From assembly GCF_022761015.1 (NCBI RefSeq), contig NZ_JAKWJQ010000007.1, positions 1 through 64,000 on the forward strand: a stretch of DNA of 64,000 bases, read 5' to 3'. Positions 42,186-50,324 of the stretch are shown piece by piece. Within the stretch, counting starts at the first letter, position 1, and each line of letters opens with the position of its first letter. This DNA comes from Humibacter sp. RRB41 (GTDB taxonomy: Bacteria > Actinomycetota > Actinomycetes > Actinomycetales > Microbacteriaceae). Below the pieces are notes generated by a model. The model worked only from the letters and a program-made list of their open reading frames with translations, was not told the DNA's origin and did not search any database. A program made the translations under genes and the position numbers.

Positions 42186-42289
42186 CCCGCTGGTCGAGTA
42201 GCGCGCCGCGCAGCGGCTCGCGTATCGAGACCCTCGCATCGGCGGGTCTCGATACGCGTCGCCTGCGGCGGCGCTACTCGACCAGCGGG
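42186..42289. repeat. Complete dispersed palindrome (104 bp) after CHAP gene
   Basis: CCCGCTGGTCGAGTAGCGC at the left end is the exact reverse complement of GCGCTACTCGACCAGCGGG at the right end (42271-42289). Inner arms TATCGAGACC and GGTCTCGATA also pair. Half-copies occur at 50258-50303 and 58247-58265, both at gene ends. I recognise this as a REP-like intergenic element common in Microbacteriaceae. Confidence 0.8.
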
Positions 42290-42309
42290 TAGCGGAGGGG
42301 CTGTGAGCC

Positions 42310-43962
42310 TCACGCGAGCTCGAGGTTCGCCATCATCCCCATGTCTTCGTGCTCCGCGTTGTGGCAGTGGAAGAGGTAGCGACCGCTCCAGCCCTCGAAC
42401 CTCGTGATGATCTCGACCGCTTCACCCGGCCGCAGCGACACGGTGTCCTTGAGTCCGGTGTCATGCGGCAGCGGTTCGTGCCCGTTGCGTGTCAGGATGC
42501 GGAACCCGACAAGGTGCAGATGCACCGGGTGGTCCGCGTCGGCGATCAGCCGCCACACCTCGACATCGCCGAGGGCGGTCGTGACGTCGGGACGATCGGG
42601 GTCGAACGGCTTGCCGTCGATCAGCCAGCCCTGGCCGGAGCCCATGCGTCCTGCGCGGAAGGCGAAGTCGCGCACGGCAGAGGCATCCGATCGCCGCCAC
42701 GTCGGCAGGTCGGTGGCGAGCGTGTGCGGAATCCGGCTGCCGTCGGTCGCAGCGCGCGCGACGCGGAACGCCATCACGTCCCTGGTGCGCCCGCTGCCGA
42801 GCGTGTTGACGAGCCTGACGCGGGAGCCGATCGGCATGCCCGTGAAATCGATGACCACGTCGTAGCGCTCAGCCGGGGCGATCGGAACGGCACTGAGCGT
42901 CACCGGCGTCGCGAGCAGACCCTGGTCGGCACCGATCTGCACCAGGTTCAGCTTGCGTCCGTCGTCGGTGATCGCCTCGAGGTTGTACTGCCTGGCGTTC
43001 GAGGCGTTCAGGATGCGCAGCCGATAGCGCGCCGCATCGACCTCGTGCACCGGCCACGGTGCGCCGTTGACCAGGATGACGTCGCCGAACACTCCGCCGA
43101 CGTAGCGCTCCTCGACCCCCGGCCTGCTCTTCAGCGTCGGGTCGAGCGCTGGATAGGCGAGGTCGCCGTCGGCGGCGAACGCACGGTCCGTGATCATCAG
43201 GGGAAGCTCGCGGTCGCCAGCGGGCAGCCCGAGACTCTGCTCGTCATCGTCGCGGATGATGTGCATGCCGGCGAGGCCTCGCCAGATCGCCGGCGCGGTG
43301 AAGTCCATACGGTGATCGTGGTACCAGAGCTGGGTCGGGCGCTGCTGCGACGGGTACGTGTACTCGCGGTGCAGCCGCGTGACGACAGCGCGCGGGTCGT
43401 GCATGCCGCTCATGGCATCCATACCCGTCATGCCGTGCATGTCCGACATGTCGTGCATGCCGCTGGAGGCATTCGCTTCGCTGCCGGCGACTCCGCTCCA
43501 GCCGTGGGGGAGCACGAGGTCGGTCGGGTAGCCGTCGGAGCTTGCCGGTGTGTGCCCGCCGTGCAGATGCACGACCGTCGGCACAGGCAGCTCATTGCTG
43601 TGCTCGATGGTCACGGGCCGGCCGCGCCGTGCCTCAATGGTGGGTCCGGGAAAGGTGCCGTCATACGTCCACAATCGAGAACTCACACCGGGCAGGATCT
43701 GGGTGCGCACCTCGCGCTGCGTCAGCTCGTACCGGTCGACGCCGCCCGTTGTGCTCACCGGCTTCAGCACGGCGGGGATCGGCAGCGGAACCGTGTACGG
43801 ACTCGGCAGCGGGACTCGGCTGATGAGCTGCGCCGACGTGCTCGCCGGTCTCGTGCCGAGGACGGCCGCGGTCGAGAATCCGGCCGCTGTCATCAGACCG
43901 AGCGATCCGCCGATGCCCAGCAGCTGACGTCTGGTCAGACCGCCACGATCACGCTCGCGCAT
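42310..43962 (-). CDS. Multicopper oxidase (CotA/laccase-like), Tat-exported
   Basis: A 550-residue three-domain multicopper oxidase. The twin-arginine signal is TRRQLLGIGGSLGL (10-23). Copper motifs are HLHGGH (132-137), WYHDHRMD, HPVHLHLVGF and YLFHCHNAEHEDMGMM, providing the T1 and T2/T3 sites. A Met/His-rich insertion at about 168-189 (repeated MHDM/MHGM/MSGMHD) resembles the copper-sensing loop of CueO. Likely role is copper or phenol oxidation outside the cell. Third gene of an operon, overlapping the membrane protein gene by 14 bases. Confidence 0.92.
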   Translation of the reverse strand: MRERDRGGLTRRQLLGIGGSLGLMTAAGFSTAAVLGTRPASTSAQLISRVPLPSPYTVPLPIPAVLKPVSTTGGVDRYELTQREVRTQILPGVSSRLWTYDGTFPGPTIEARRGRPVTIEHSNELPVPTVVHLHGGHTPASSDGYPTDLVLPHGWSGVAGSEANASSGMHDMSDMHGMTGMDAMSGMHDPRAVVTRLHREYTYPSQQRPTQLWYHDHRMDFTAPAIWRGLAGMHIIRDDDEQSLGLPAGDRELPLMITDRAFAADGDLAYPALDPTLKSRPGVEERYVGGVFGDVILVNGAPWPVHEVDAARYRLRILNASNARQYNLEAITDDGRKLNLVQIGADQGLLATPVTLSAVPIAPAERYDVVIDFTGMPIGSRVRLVNTLGSGRTRDVMAFRVARAATDGSRIPHTLATDLPTWRRSDASAVRDFAFRAGRMGSGQGWLIDGKPFDPDRPDVTTALGDVEVWRLIADADHPVHLHLVGFRILTRNGHEPLPHDTGLKDTVSLRPGEAVEIITRFEGWSGRYLFHCHNAEHEDMGMMANLELA

Positions 43963-44368
43963 CGCCGCTCTCCTGCTTCGCGATGGGGCGACGCCAGACC
44001 GTCACGAACTGCATGACGAGTGCGACGACGATCCCGACTCCGAGCGGGATGTGCAGCCACAGCGGACCGTGTTCTCCCACGTAGTACTGCAGGGTCTCGG
44101 CCACGGCGACGCCGATCGACATCGGGAGCGCCCAACGCACGCGTAGACGCACGAACACCACGATCGCGACGATCAGCTGTGCGTAGCCGAAACCCGTGAC
44201 GACGTTCGCGCCCATCTCATGCCAACCCAACGCGTCGAAGTCACCGGAGAGGTACACCCCGGCGAACACCGGCTGCGCAACGACCGCGACCAGGTGCAGC
44301 GTGACGACTACGCGGAACACCCACCCGCTCGGCCAGGTGCGGGTTGCGGATGCCCGTATCGTCGTCAC
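43949..44368 (-). CDS. Four-helix membrane protein in MCO operon
   Basis: A 139-residue integral membrane protein starting at GTG 44368, whose first bases overlap the upstream stop as GTGA. Helices at about 16-38, 48-68, 73-91 and 100-122; HEMGAN and YYVGEHGPLWLHIPLG carry histidines at helix ends that might bind a metal or heme. No family name is certain. Its place between a SnoaL-like protein and the multicopper oxidase suggests electron transfer or copper handling; that is inference. Confidence 0.72.
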   Translation of the reverse strand: MTTIRASATRTWPSGWVFRVVVTLHLVAVVAQPVFAGVYLSGDFDALGWHEMGANVVTGFGYAQLIVAIVVFVRLRVRWALPMSIGVAVAETLQYYVGEHGPLWLHIPLGVGIVVALVMQFVTVWRRPIAKQESGDARA

Positions 44369-44841
44369 GGCTCGGCTGTCGGCTCGAGGTCGGTCACACC
44401 CTGGCCGGTGCGGAAGTCGAGCGGCACGGATGCCTGGTCGTGCACGATCAGCCACTCGCCGTCGATCTTGCGGAAGCAGAACGTTCCACGCACCCACATG
44501 CCGTCGGTCGTGGCGCCGTTCTTCAGTGTTCCGCTGATGCGGCCGAAGCCGTGGGCGAAGGCCACGACGTCTCCGACCTCGACCGCGAGGTCGCGGAGTT
44601 CGTAGCTCAACTCGTCGAACATCGCGAACGCGTTCACCCAGTTGCGCATCTTCGCGTCCCGTCCGACGTGCTGCAGCGGCGGCTCCACGTCGAAGGACAC
44701 GACATCCGCCGAGTAGATGCGGCTGAGGGCATCCAGATCCTTTTCGTGGAGCTTCTGGATGAGTGCATCGATCTGGGCGCGGATCTGTGCCTCGTCGGCC
44801 GCGCGTCGGGCATCCGTCGGTGTCTGCTGTTGTGTGGTCAT
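44365..44841 (-). CDS. SnoaL-like (NTF2-fold) protein
   Basis: A 158-residue nuclear-transport-factor-2-like protein: an N-terminal helix AQIRAQIDALIQKLHEKDLDALSRIYSADVVSFDVEPPL, then GRDAKMRNWVNAF and strands ending with GTFCFRKIDGEWLIVHDQASVPLDF. This pattern is typical of SgcJ/EcaC-type ketosteroid-isomerase-like proteins. First gene of an operon with the membrane protein and multicopper oxidase. ATG 44841 with AAGGAA upstream. Confidence 0.82.
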   Translation of the reverse strand: MTTQQQTPTDARRAADEAQIRAQIDALIQKLHEKDLDALSRIYSADVVSFDVEPPLQHVGRDAKMRNWVNAFAMFDELSYELRDLAVEVGDVVAFAHGFGRISGTLKNGATTDGMWVRGTFCFRKIDGEWLIVHDQASVPLDFRTGQGVTDLEPTAEP

Positions 44842-44885
44842 CGTTTCGTTCCTTCGTCTGGTGTGCGTCGTGCGGTAGCGGACAA

Positions 44886-44914
44886 CGGATATGACACGCG
44901 TCGGAGCCGGAATG
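44886..44914. promoter_or_regulatory. Inverted TGACA/TGTCA sites upstream of SnoaL-like operon
   Basis: ATATGACACG and the facing GAATGTCACG form an inverted repeat around the stop of the FAD oxidoreductase gene and the promoter region of the SnoaL/MCO operon. ECF41 sigma factors recognise TGTCACA-type -35 elements, and one is encoded 1.4 kb away. The matching CGTC -10 is not clear, so this is tentative. Confidence 0.3.
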
Positions 44915-46120
44915 TCACGCCCGGTTCGTCGCGGCAGTGTTCTGGCGCGTAGCCCTGACCGCTTGCTGGGGCCGCGGACCGCCCTTGGGCCAGGGCAGAA
45001 GTCCGGGCCGACGGGACTCGATGCGGATCCTGCGTACGCTGAACCAGCTCGTGAACTCCTTGTACGCCACGCCGAGAGGGCCGGTCAGGCTCATGTTGGT
45101 CGAGCTGTCGTCCTTGTGAGCGAATTGGCGCACAGCCGCACGCCTTCCGAGGCTCACGCAGGATCCGGTCAGGGCGACGTCGAGGAGCTTCGGCTCGCTG
45201 CCGGCGACGCGGCTCAGCACCGTGTCGGCGGCCTGGGCGCCGAGCGGGCCGGCGGCCTGACAGCTCATGCGCACGGGGTGGCCGGACGGTGCCGCGGCGT
45301 CCCCGGTCGCCACGATCCGATCGTCGTCGACGCTCGTGAGCGTCTCATCGGTGAGCAGCCGGCCCAGGTCGTCGGTGGTCAAGCCGCTCGCCGCCGCCAG
45401 TTGCGGGGTGCCGAATCCCGTGGTCCAGATGGTCAGGGCGCTCGCGCGCACCGTTCCGTCATCGAGCACCACGGCGTCGGACCGCACCTCGGTCACCTTT
45501 TCGGACTCGAACACCCACACGTGATGCCGCTCGAGCCACGTCGAGATGTACCGACGGCTCGCCGCGCTGAACGACGCAGCGATCGCGCCCCCGCCGACGA
45601 GCGTCACCCGGTGTCCCTGCTCGGCGAGTTCGGCCGCCGTCTCGATGCCGGTCAAGCCGCCGCCGACCACGGTGATCGGGGCATCCTGCGGCAGCGTCTC
45701 GAGCGCGGCACGGATGCGTCGAGCAGACTCGAGTTCGGCGACGGATACGGCGAAGTCACGGGCGCCGGGCACCGACGACGGGATCGACCCGGTGCTGCCC
45801 ACCGCGTAGATCGCGTAGTCGAAGTCGAGCGTGTCGCCGGATGCCAGGTGAACCGTGCGCGCGCGGGTGTCGATGCGCGTCGCCGTGTCGACGACGAGCC
45901 GCACGTCGTCGGCGAGGATCGTGTCGAAGCCGACGGTGGCATCCCTTGTGCCCGCGGCCAACTGGTGCAGACGAACGCGCTCGACGAACTCCGATCGGGG
46001 ATTCACGAGTGTGATGTCGATGTCGTCGCCCAGCCGGAGGTGGTTCGCGGCAAGTGCCCCGGAGTAACCGCCGCCGATGACGACGACCTTGTGACGCTTG
46101 TTCTTCTCGGATGCCGTCAT
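44915..46120 (-). CDS. NAD(P)/FAD-dependent oxidoreductase (NDH-2/AIF-like)
   Basis: A 401-residue flavoprotein with two dinucleotide folds: VVVIGGGYSGALAANHLR for FAD near the start and ITVVGGGLTGIETAAELAEQG for NAD(P)H in the middle. The third FAD element is DDRIVATGDAAAP. The ending resembles type II NADH dehydrogenases and AIF-like reductases, with no clear membrane helix. Divergent from an ECF41 sigma factor; genes for oxidoreductases next to ECF41 sigma factors are their usual regulatory targets. ATG 46120 with AAGGGAA upstream. Confidence 0.86.
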   Translation of the reverse strand: MTASEKNKRHKVVVIGGGYSGALAANHLRLGDDIDITLVNPRSEFVERVRLHQLAAGTRDATVGFDTILADDVRLVVDTATRIDTRARTVHLASGDTLDFDYAIYAVGSTGSIPSSVPGARDFAVSVAELESARRIRAALETLPQDAPITVVGGGLTGIETAAELAEQGHRVTLVGGGAIAASFSAASRRYISTWLERHHVWVFESEKVTEVRSDAVVLDDGTVRASALTIWTTGFGTPQLAAASGLTTDDLGRLLTDETLTSVDDDRIVATGDAAAPSGHPVRMSCQAAGPLGAQAADTVLSRVAGSEPKLLDVALTGSCVSLGRRAAVRQFAHKDDSSTNMSLTGPLGVAYKEFTSWFSVRRIRIESRRPGLLPWPKGGPRPQQAVRATRQNTAATNRA

Positions 46121-46267
46121 GACGACGTTCCCTTCGCTCGGTCGCCGTGTGCTTCGCGGCGTCTCACTACACCGACAGCACAACGTCGCCGAACGTCAGG
46201 AGATCGACCTGGCGAGGGTGGAACCTGACGAATCGGGCTGCTGTGCTGTCGTACCTATGAGGGAAGA

Positions 46268-47284
46268 ATGCGTTCAGAGGGAGTCGACGAGATCATGACC
46301 ACGAAGTCCGAGCCTGCGAAGTCCGAGAACGGCGGATCCGGACAGGGAGCTTCCGGCGACCGTGCGTCCGGGCACGGTGAGGACCGGCCTGATCGCGGCT
46401 CCAATGTCGTCGATGACACCAGGCGACAGCTGATCGGCCTGGCATATCGGCTGCTGGGCTCCCTGGCAGACGCCGAAGACGTCGTGCAGGAGGCGTACGA
46501 GCGCTGGTACGAGATGTCGCCGAAGGAACAGGATGCCATTCGATCGCCGGCCGCCTGGCTCACGACGGTGACCAGCCGGCTCTGTCTCAACGTGCTGTCG
46601 TCAGCCCGCGTGCGACACGAGAGCTACGTGGGGGAATGGATTCCCGAGCCCGTTCCCGGGTCGACCCAGTGGCTCACCGGACGGTCGGGCGGCGCCTCGG
46701 TCGACCCGGCCGATCGGGTCACGCTCGACGAGTCGATCAACATGGCGTTCCTCGTCGTGCTCGAGTCGTTGACACCCGCCGAGCGTGTGGCGTTCATTCT
46801 GCACGACGTGTTCTGCTACTCGTTCGGAGAGGTCGGCGAGATCGTCGGGCGCTCGCCGGGGGCGTGCCGTCAACTGGCCTCGTCGGCGCGCAAACGCATT
46901 CGCGATTCGCGGACGCCATCGGCGCCGACCGCCCAGCAGGCGAGCCTCGTCAGGGACTTCAAGGTGGCGTGGGAGGCAGGCGACATCGACGCCTTGGTCG
47001 GCCTGCTCGACCCGGACGTCACGGCGACCAGCGACGGAGGCGGACGCGTGAACACCGTGCTGCACCCGATCGAAGGCATCGATCAGATCGTCCGTTCGTT
47101 CGTGAAGCTGAAGGACGTCTTCCGCGACCTGATCATCTCGGAACGCACGGTCAACGGGCAGCCCGGTCTGATCGCCCAGCGCGATGGTGTCACGGTATCG
47201 GTGTATGCGTTCGAGGTGGAGGGAGATCGCATCAAGCGCATCTGGACGATCCGCAACCCCGAGAAGCTGAAGCCCTGGATGTGA
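46268..47284 (+). CDS. ECF41-type RNA polymerase sigma factor with C-terminal SnoaL-like domain
   Basis: A 338-residue extracytoplasmic-function sigma factor. Region 2 lies at about 50-115 (RRQLIGLAYRLLGSLADAEDVVQEAYERW) and region 4 at about 160-212. A C-terminal NTF2-like domain replaces an anti-sigma factor. The three ECF41 signatures are present: WIPEP (124-128, usually WLPEP), DGGGR (256-260, usually DGGGK) and NPEKL (330-334, usually NPDKL). In this class the extension tunes activity and the target is an adjacent oxidoreductase-type gene, here the divergent one. About 45 extra hydrophilic residues precede region 2. Confidence 0.9.
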   Translation: MRSEGVDEIMTTKSEPAKSENGGSGQGASGDRASGHGEDRPDRGSNVVDDTRRQLIGLAYRLLGSLADAEDVVQEAYERWYEMSPKEQDAIRSPAAWLTTVTSRLCLNVLSSARVRHESYVGEWIPEPVPGSTQWLTGRSGGASVDPADRVTLDESINMAFLVVLESLTPAERVAFILHDVFCYSFGEVGEIVGRSPGACRQLASSARKRIRDSRTPSAPTAQQASLVRDFKVAWEAGDIDALVGLLDPDVTATSDGGGRVNTVLHPIEGIDQIVRSFVKLKDVFRDLIISERTVNGQPGLIAQRDGVTVSVYAFEVEGDRIKRIWTIRNPEKLKPWM

Positions 47285-47291
47285 GCATGGG

Positions 47292-48395
47292 CTACTCGAC
47301 CGGCGAGAAGTCGATGATCCCCAGGCCCGGCTGGTCCGACATCGTGACGGTCTCTCCGTCGTAGCGGATGCCGCCCAGCACGGGCGACTCGCTCATCCAC
47401 AATCCCGCATCGAGGTCGTGCGCCATGCCGGCCGCCGAGCCGTCGACCGCCGCAGCGACCGCAGCGGCCGCGGCGATGCCCACCTGGCTCTCCATCATGC
47501 AGCCGACGATCGTGGCGATGCCGGCGCTCGCGGCAAGGTCGCGCACGGCGAGCGCCTCGCGAATGCCGCCGGTCTTGGCGAGCTTGATATTGATCAGGTC
47601 GGCCGCGTGGCGGGCGATCACCTCGCGGGCGTCCCTGGTCGTCCAGACGCTCTCGTCGGCGAGCACCGGGGTGTCGACGTGCGCCGTCACGAACGCGAGG
47701 CCGTCGAGGTCGTCACGATGCACCGGCTGTTCGATGAGCTGGACCGCGAGGCCGAGGTCTTCCCACGCGCGGATGATGTCGACGGCCTGCTCGGGCATCC
47801 ATCCCTGGTTCGCGTCGGCGCGCAGCGTGATCTCGCGGCCGACGGCATCCCGCACGGCACGCATGGCGGCGACGTCGTCCGCGCCGGCACCCACCTTGAG
47901 TTTCAAGGTGTGGAAGCCGGCATCCCGATGCCGGACGGCCGTCTCGACCAGCTCGTCGATGCCTGCGGCCTCCGCGACAGCCGACAGCGTCATGTCGGTG
48001 CGCACCCGGGCAGCGGATGCCCCGAGCAGCGCGTGCAGCGCGACTCCCGCCTGCTGCGCCGCGAGGTCGTAGATCGCGCAGTCCATCGCCATGCGGGCGG
48101 CGGAGTTGCGCACGGCTGAGCGCTCGAGGGCGAGACTCGCGCCGGCGGGATCGTCGATCGGCATCCCGACGACCGCCTCGCTCAGCGGACCCTCGACCGC
48201 GGCCGTCACACTCTCCGGGCTCTCGCCCGTAACACGCCAGCTCGTCGGCGCCTCGCCCCATCCGCTGCGACCGTCACGGTCGACGACTTCGACGAGCATG
48301 GCGTCGATCGATGTCGCGGTGCGAACGGCGGTGACGAACGGCCGCACCAATTGGACCGTTCTGCGGTGGAGCCGAACCTCGGCGATCGTCGTCAT
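47292..48395 (-). CDS. Enolase-superfamily dipeptide epimerase-like protein
   Basis: A 367-residue mandelate-racemase/muconate-lactonizing-type enzyme. Catalytic acid/base and metal sites appear as LKLKVG (KxK), LRADANQGW (Asp), LIEQPV (Glu), LADESVW (Asp-Glu) and INIKLAKTGG (Lys). This pattern matches L-Ala-D/L-Glu dipeptide epimerases and N-succinylamino acid racemase relatives, which act in peptidoglycan peptide recycling. Specificity needs structural comparison. ATG 48395. Converges on the sigma factor gene with a seven-base gap, and downstream of the TetR gene on the same strand. Confidence 0.84.
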   Translation of the reverse strand: MTTIAEVRLHRRTVQLVRPFVTAVRTATSIDAMLVEVVDRDGRSGWGEAPTSWRVTGESPESVTAAVEGPLSEAVVGMPIDDPAGASLALERSAVRNSAARMAMDCAIYDLAAQQAGVALHALLGASAARVRTDMTLSAVAEAAGIDELVETAVRHRDAGFHTLKLKVGAGADDVAAMRAVRDAVGREITLRADANQGWMPEQAVDIIRAWEDLGLAVQLIEQPVHRDDLDGLAFVTAHVDTPVLADESVWTTRDAREVIARHAADLINIKLAKTGGIREALAVRDLAASAGIATIVGCMMESQVGIAAAAAVAAAVDGSAAGMAHDLDAGLWMSESPVLGGIRYDGETVTMSDQPGLGIIDFSPVE

Positions 48396-48447
48396 GGCAC
48401 CTTCGTTTTCTGCGAGTCGGCAGGCGGGGATGTGTGCTGGTTGAACG

Positions 48448-49065
48448 TCACTCGAGGCCGAGACCGGCGGCGACGGCCGAATGGATGCGCGCCGCGCGTT
48501 CGGCGGACGTCCCGGCTGTCGCGTCGAGCAGCACAGTCTGTACCGCGGCGGCGCTGGCGCCCACGAACGCTCCGGCCAGGCCGGCGGCTTGGGCGGCATC
48601 CAACGCCGGGAATCGGGCGACCAGCGCGTCGCCGATCGCTTTGACGCCCTCGAGTTGGGCGAGTGCACCCCGCGCGCGCACGGCAGGCACGGAACCGACC
48701 AGCCGCAGCCGTAGGACGGCCCGTTCGTTCACGAGGTCCTCGTCCGAGTCGGTCGACGCTTCGTCAAGGGCACGAAGCAGAACGCGGGCGGGCTGCTCAT
48801 CGTCGGCCGCCTCGCCGATGATCCGCACAGCGAGCTCGGTCCGGCCGTTGCCTGCGCCGAAGAGGAGCGCGTCTTTACCCGCGAAGTAGCCGAAGAACGT
48901 GCGCGTTCCGATGTCCGCCGCCGCCGCGATATCGGCCACGGTCGTCTCGTCGTAGCCCTTCGAGGCGAAGAGCTCGACTCCGGCCCTGATGATGCGCTCG
49001 CGGGTCTCGTTGCGTTTGCGCTCGCGCATCGGCTGCTGGGGTGCGGGTGCCGGTTGCTGCTTCAC
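48448..49065 (-). CDS. TetR family transcriptional regulator
   Basis: A 205-residue repressor. The helix-turn-helix region is RERIIRAGVELFASKGYDETTVADIAAAADIGTRTFFGYFAGKDALLF, followed by an all-helical ligand domain rich in Ala and Glu. Divergent from the FAD monooxygenase gene, with two overlapping palindromes between them that include the region just upstream of its start. It likely represses itself and the monooxygenase until a small molecule binds. Confidence 0.9.
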   Translation of the reverse strand: MKQQPAPAPQQPMRERKRNETRERIIRAGVELFASKGYDETTVADIAAAADIGTRTFFGYFAGKDALLFGAGNGRTELAVRIIGEAADDEQPARVLLRALDEASTDSDEDLVNERAVLRLRLVGSVPAVRARGALAQLEGVKAIGDALVARFPALDAAQAAGLAGAFVGASAAAVQTVLLDATAGTSAERAARIHSAVAAGLGLE

Positions 49066-49067
49066 AG

Positions 49068-49124
49068 TGCAATTCTAGCATTCGTTGCTAGATTGCACTC
49101 GATGCGAACACGCATTGAGTGCAA
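49068..49124. promoter_or_regulatory. Two overlapping palindromes, TetR operator region
   Basis: First palindrome (49068-49097): TCTAGCA-TTCGT-TGCTAGA with flanking TGCAA and TTGCA. Second (49093-49124): TTGCACTCGATGCG and CGCATTGAGTGCAA around AACA, one mismatch in 14. The shared TTGCA sits in both. They fill the gap between the divergent TetR and monooxygenase starts and are the obvious operators of the regulator. Confidence 0.8.
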
Positions 49125-49142
49125 AAATGTTGAGGAGACATG

Positions 49143-50273
49143 ATGACACGCAGGGCGTTGATCTCAGGGGCCGGCATCGCCGGCTCGACCCTGGCCTGGC
49201 AGCTGGCAGGCAGAGGCTGGGACGTGACTGTCGTCGAGAAGGCGACCGGCCAGAGATCAAGCGGCAATCCGGTCGATGTACGAGACGACGCGTTGCGGAT
49301 CGTCGAGGGAATGGGCGTCGGCGACCGCATCAGGGCGGCCGCAACGAGCGTGCAACGTCTCGTGCTGGTGGATCGTGACGGGCGTCGCGTGGCAGCGGTA
49401 CCGGCATCCGCTGTCGGAGGGTCGAAGCAGAGCGTCGAGGTGCCGAGGGCGGAGCTCGCCGGCGTGCTGCTCGATGCGGCCGCGACCCGAGCCGACGTGC
49501 GATTCGACGATGCCATCGCCGCGATCGAGCAGTCTGCGACGGGCGTCACCGTCGAGTTCGAGTCCGGCGGCACCGGCGACTACGACCTGGTGGTCGGATC
49601 GGACGGCCAGCACTCGCGCGTGCGTGCGCTCGAGTTCGGCGCGGAGGAGCGATTCGCCCATCGCCTCGGCATGTTCGTCGGAACCGTCTCGGCGCCGGGC
49701 GCCGAGGTCGACCCCGCCGACATGGTCATGCTCGGTGTACCGGGAAGATCGTTCAGCCTGCACCCGTCGAACGGCATCCCGATCGGCGCCTTCATCTTTC
49801 ACAGCGACCGCGAGTACGACCATCGCGACGCTGCGCAGCCCGCGCAGATCGTGACGCATGCCTACGCCGGCCTCGGATGGCGCGTGCCGGAGTTCGTCGA
49901 ACGGTTCATCGCCGCCGATGACGTCTACTTCGACGCGGTGACGCAGATCAGGCTCGACTCGTGGTCGACGGGCCGGGTCGGGCTCCTCGGAGATGCAGCC
50001 TCATCGGTCTCACTGTTCGGCGACGGCTCCAGCCTCGCGATCGTCGGAGCGAGGACCTTGGCAGACGCCGTCGCCGCGCATCCCGATGATCCCGCAACGG
50101 CCTTCTCGGAGTACGAACGGCGGCACAGGATGCTCGTGGCACCGAAGCAGCGCGGCGTACGCACCGCCGCCGGCCAGGTGGTGCCGAGGACTGCCCTCGG
50201 GCTCGGCACCCGCAATCTCGTGCTGCGCATCATGCATATGACGCGAATGCAGAGCACCCCGCTGGTCGAGTAG
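49143..50273 (+). CDS. FAD-dependent monooxygenase (PHBH fold)
   Basis: A 376-residue class A flavin monooxygenase or related hydroxylase. FAD fold ALISGAGIAGSTLAWQLAGRGWDVTVVEKA, the DG motif DLVVGSDGQHSRVR, and the GD motif GLLGDAASSVSLFGDGSSLAIVGA. The last differs from the usual GDAAHxxxPxxGQG, as in the TetX-like and Rv0575-type branch. The second of two adjacent ATGs (49143) has better spacing to GAGGA than 49140. Its C-terminus (PLVE) and stop lie inside a dispersed palindrome. Regulated by the divergent TetR. Possibly an antibiotic- or aromatic-hydroxylating enzyme. Confidence 0.86.
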   Translation: MTRRALISGAGIAGSTLAWQLAGRGWDVTVVEKATGQRSSGNPVDVRDDALRIVEGMGVGDRIRAAATSVQRLVLVDRDGRRVAAVPASAVGGSKQSVEVPRAELAGVLLDAAATRADVRFDDAIAAIEQSATGVTVEFESGGTGDYDLVVGSDGQHSRVRALEFGAEERFAHRLGMFVGTVSAPGAEVDPADMVMLGVPGRSFSLHPSNGIPIGAFIFHSDREYDHRDAAQPAQIVTHAYAGLGWRVPEFVERFIAADDVYFDAVTQIRLDSWSTGRVGLLGDAASSVSLFGDGSSLAIVGARTLADAVAAHPDDPATAFSEYERRHRMLVAPKQRGVRTAAGQVVPRTALGLGTRNLVLRIMHMTRMQSTPLVE

Positions 50274-50303
50274 CGCCGCCGATGGCGACGCGTGTCGAGA
50301 CCC
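50258..50303. repeat. Half copy of dispersed palindrome covering a gene end
   Basis: CCCGCTGGTCGAGTAGCG followed by GTGTCGAGACC matches the left arm of the element at 42186-42289. The TAG inside it is the stop codon of the monooxygenase gene. Confidence 0.7.
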
Positions 50304-50324
50304 GGCTCGCACGCCGCGACAGGT

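Noticed and set aside
36941-42313. Open reading frame of 1790 codons on the minus strand
   Set aside because: Only the last 488 codons (the PuuB-like oxidase) are real. The rest is antisense to the serine hydrolase and CHAP genes, with arginine-rich, low-complexity translation typical of GC-rich shadows.
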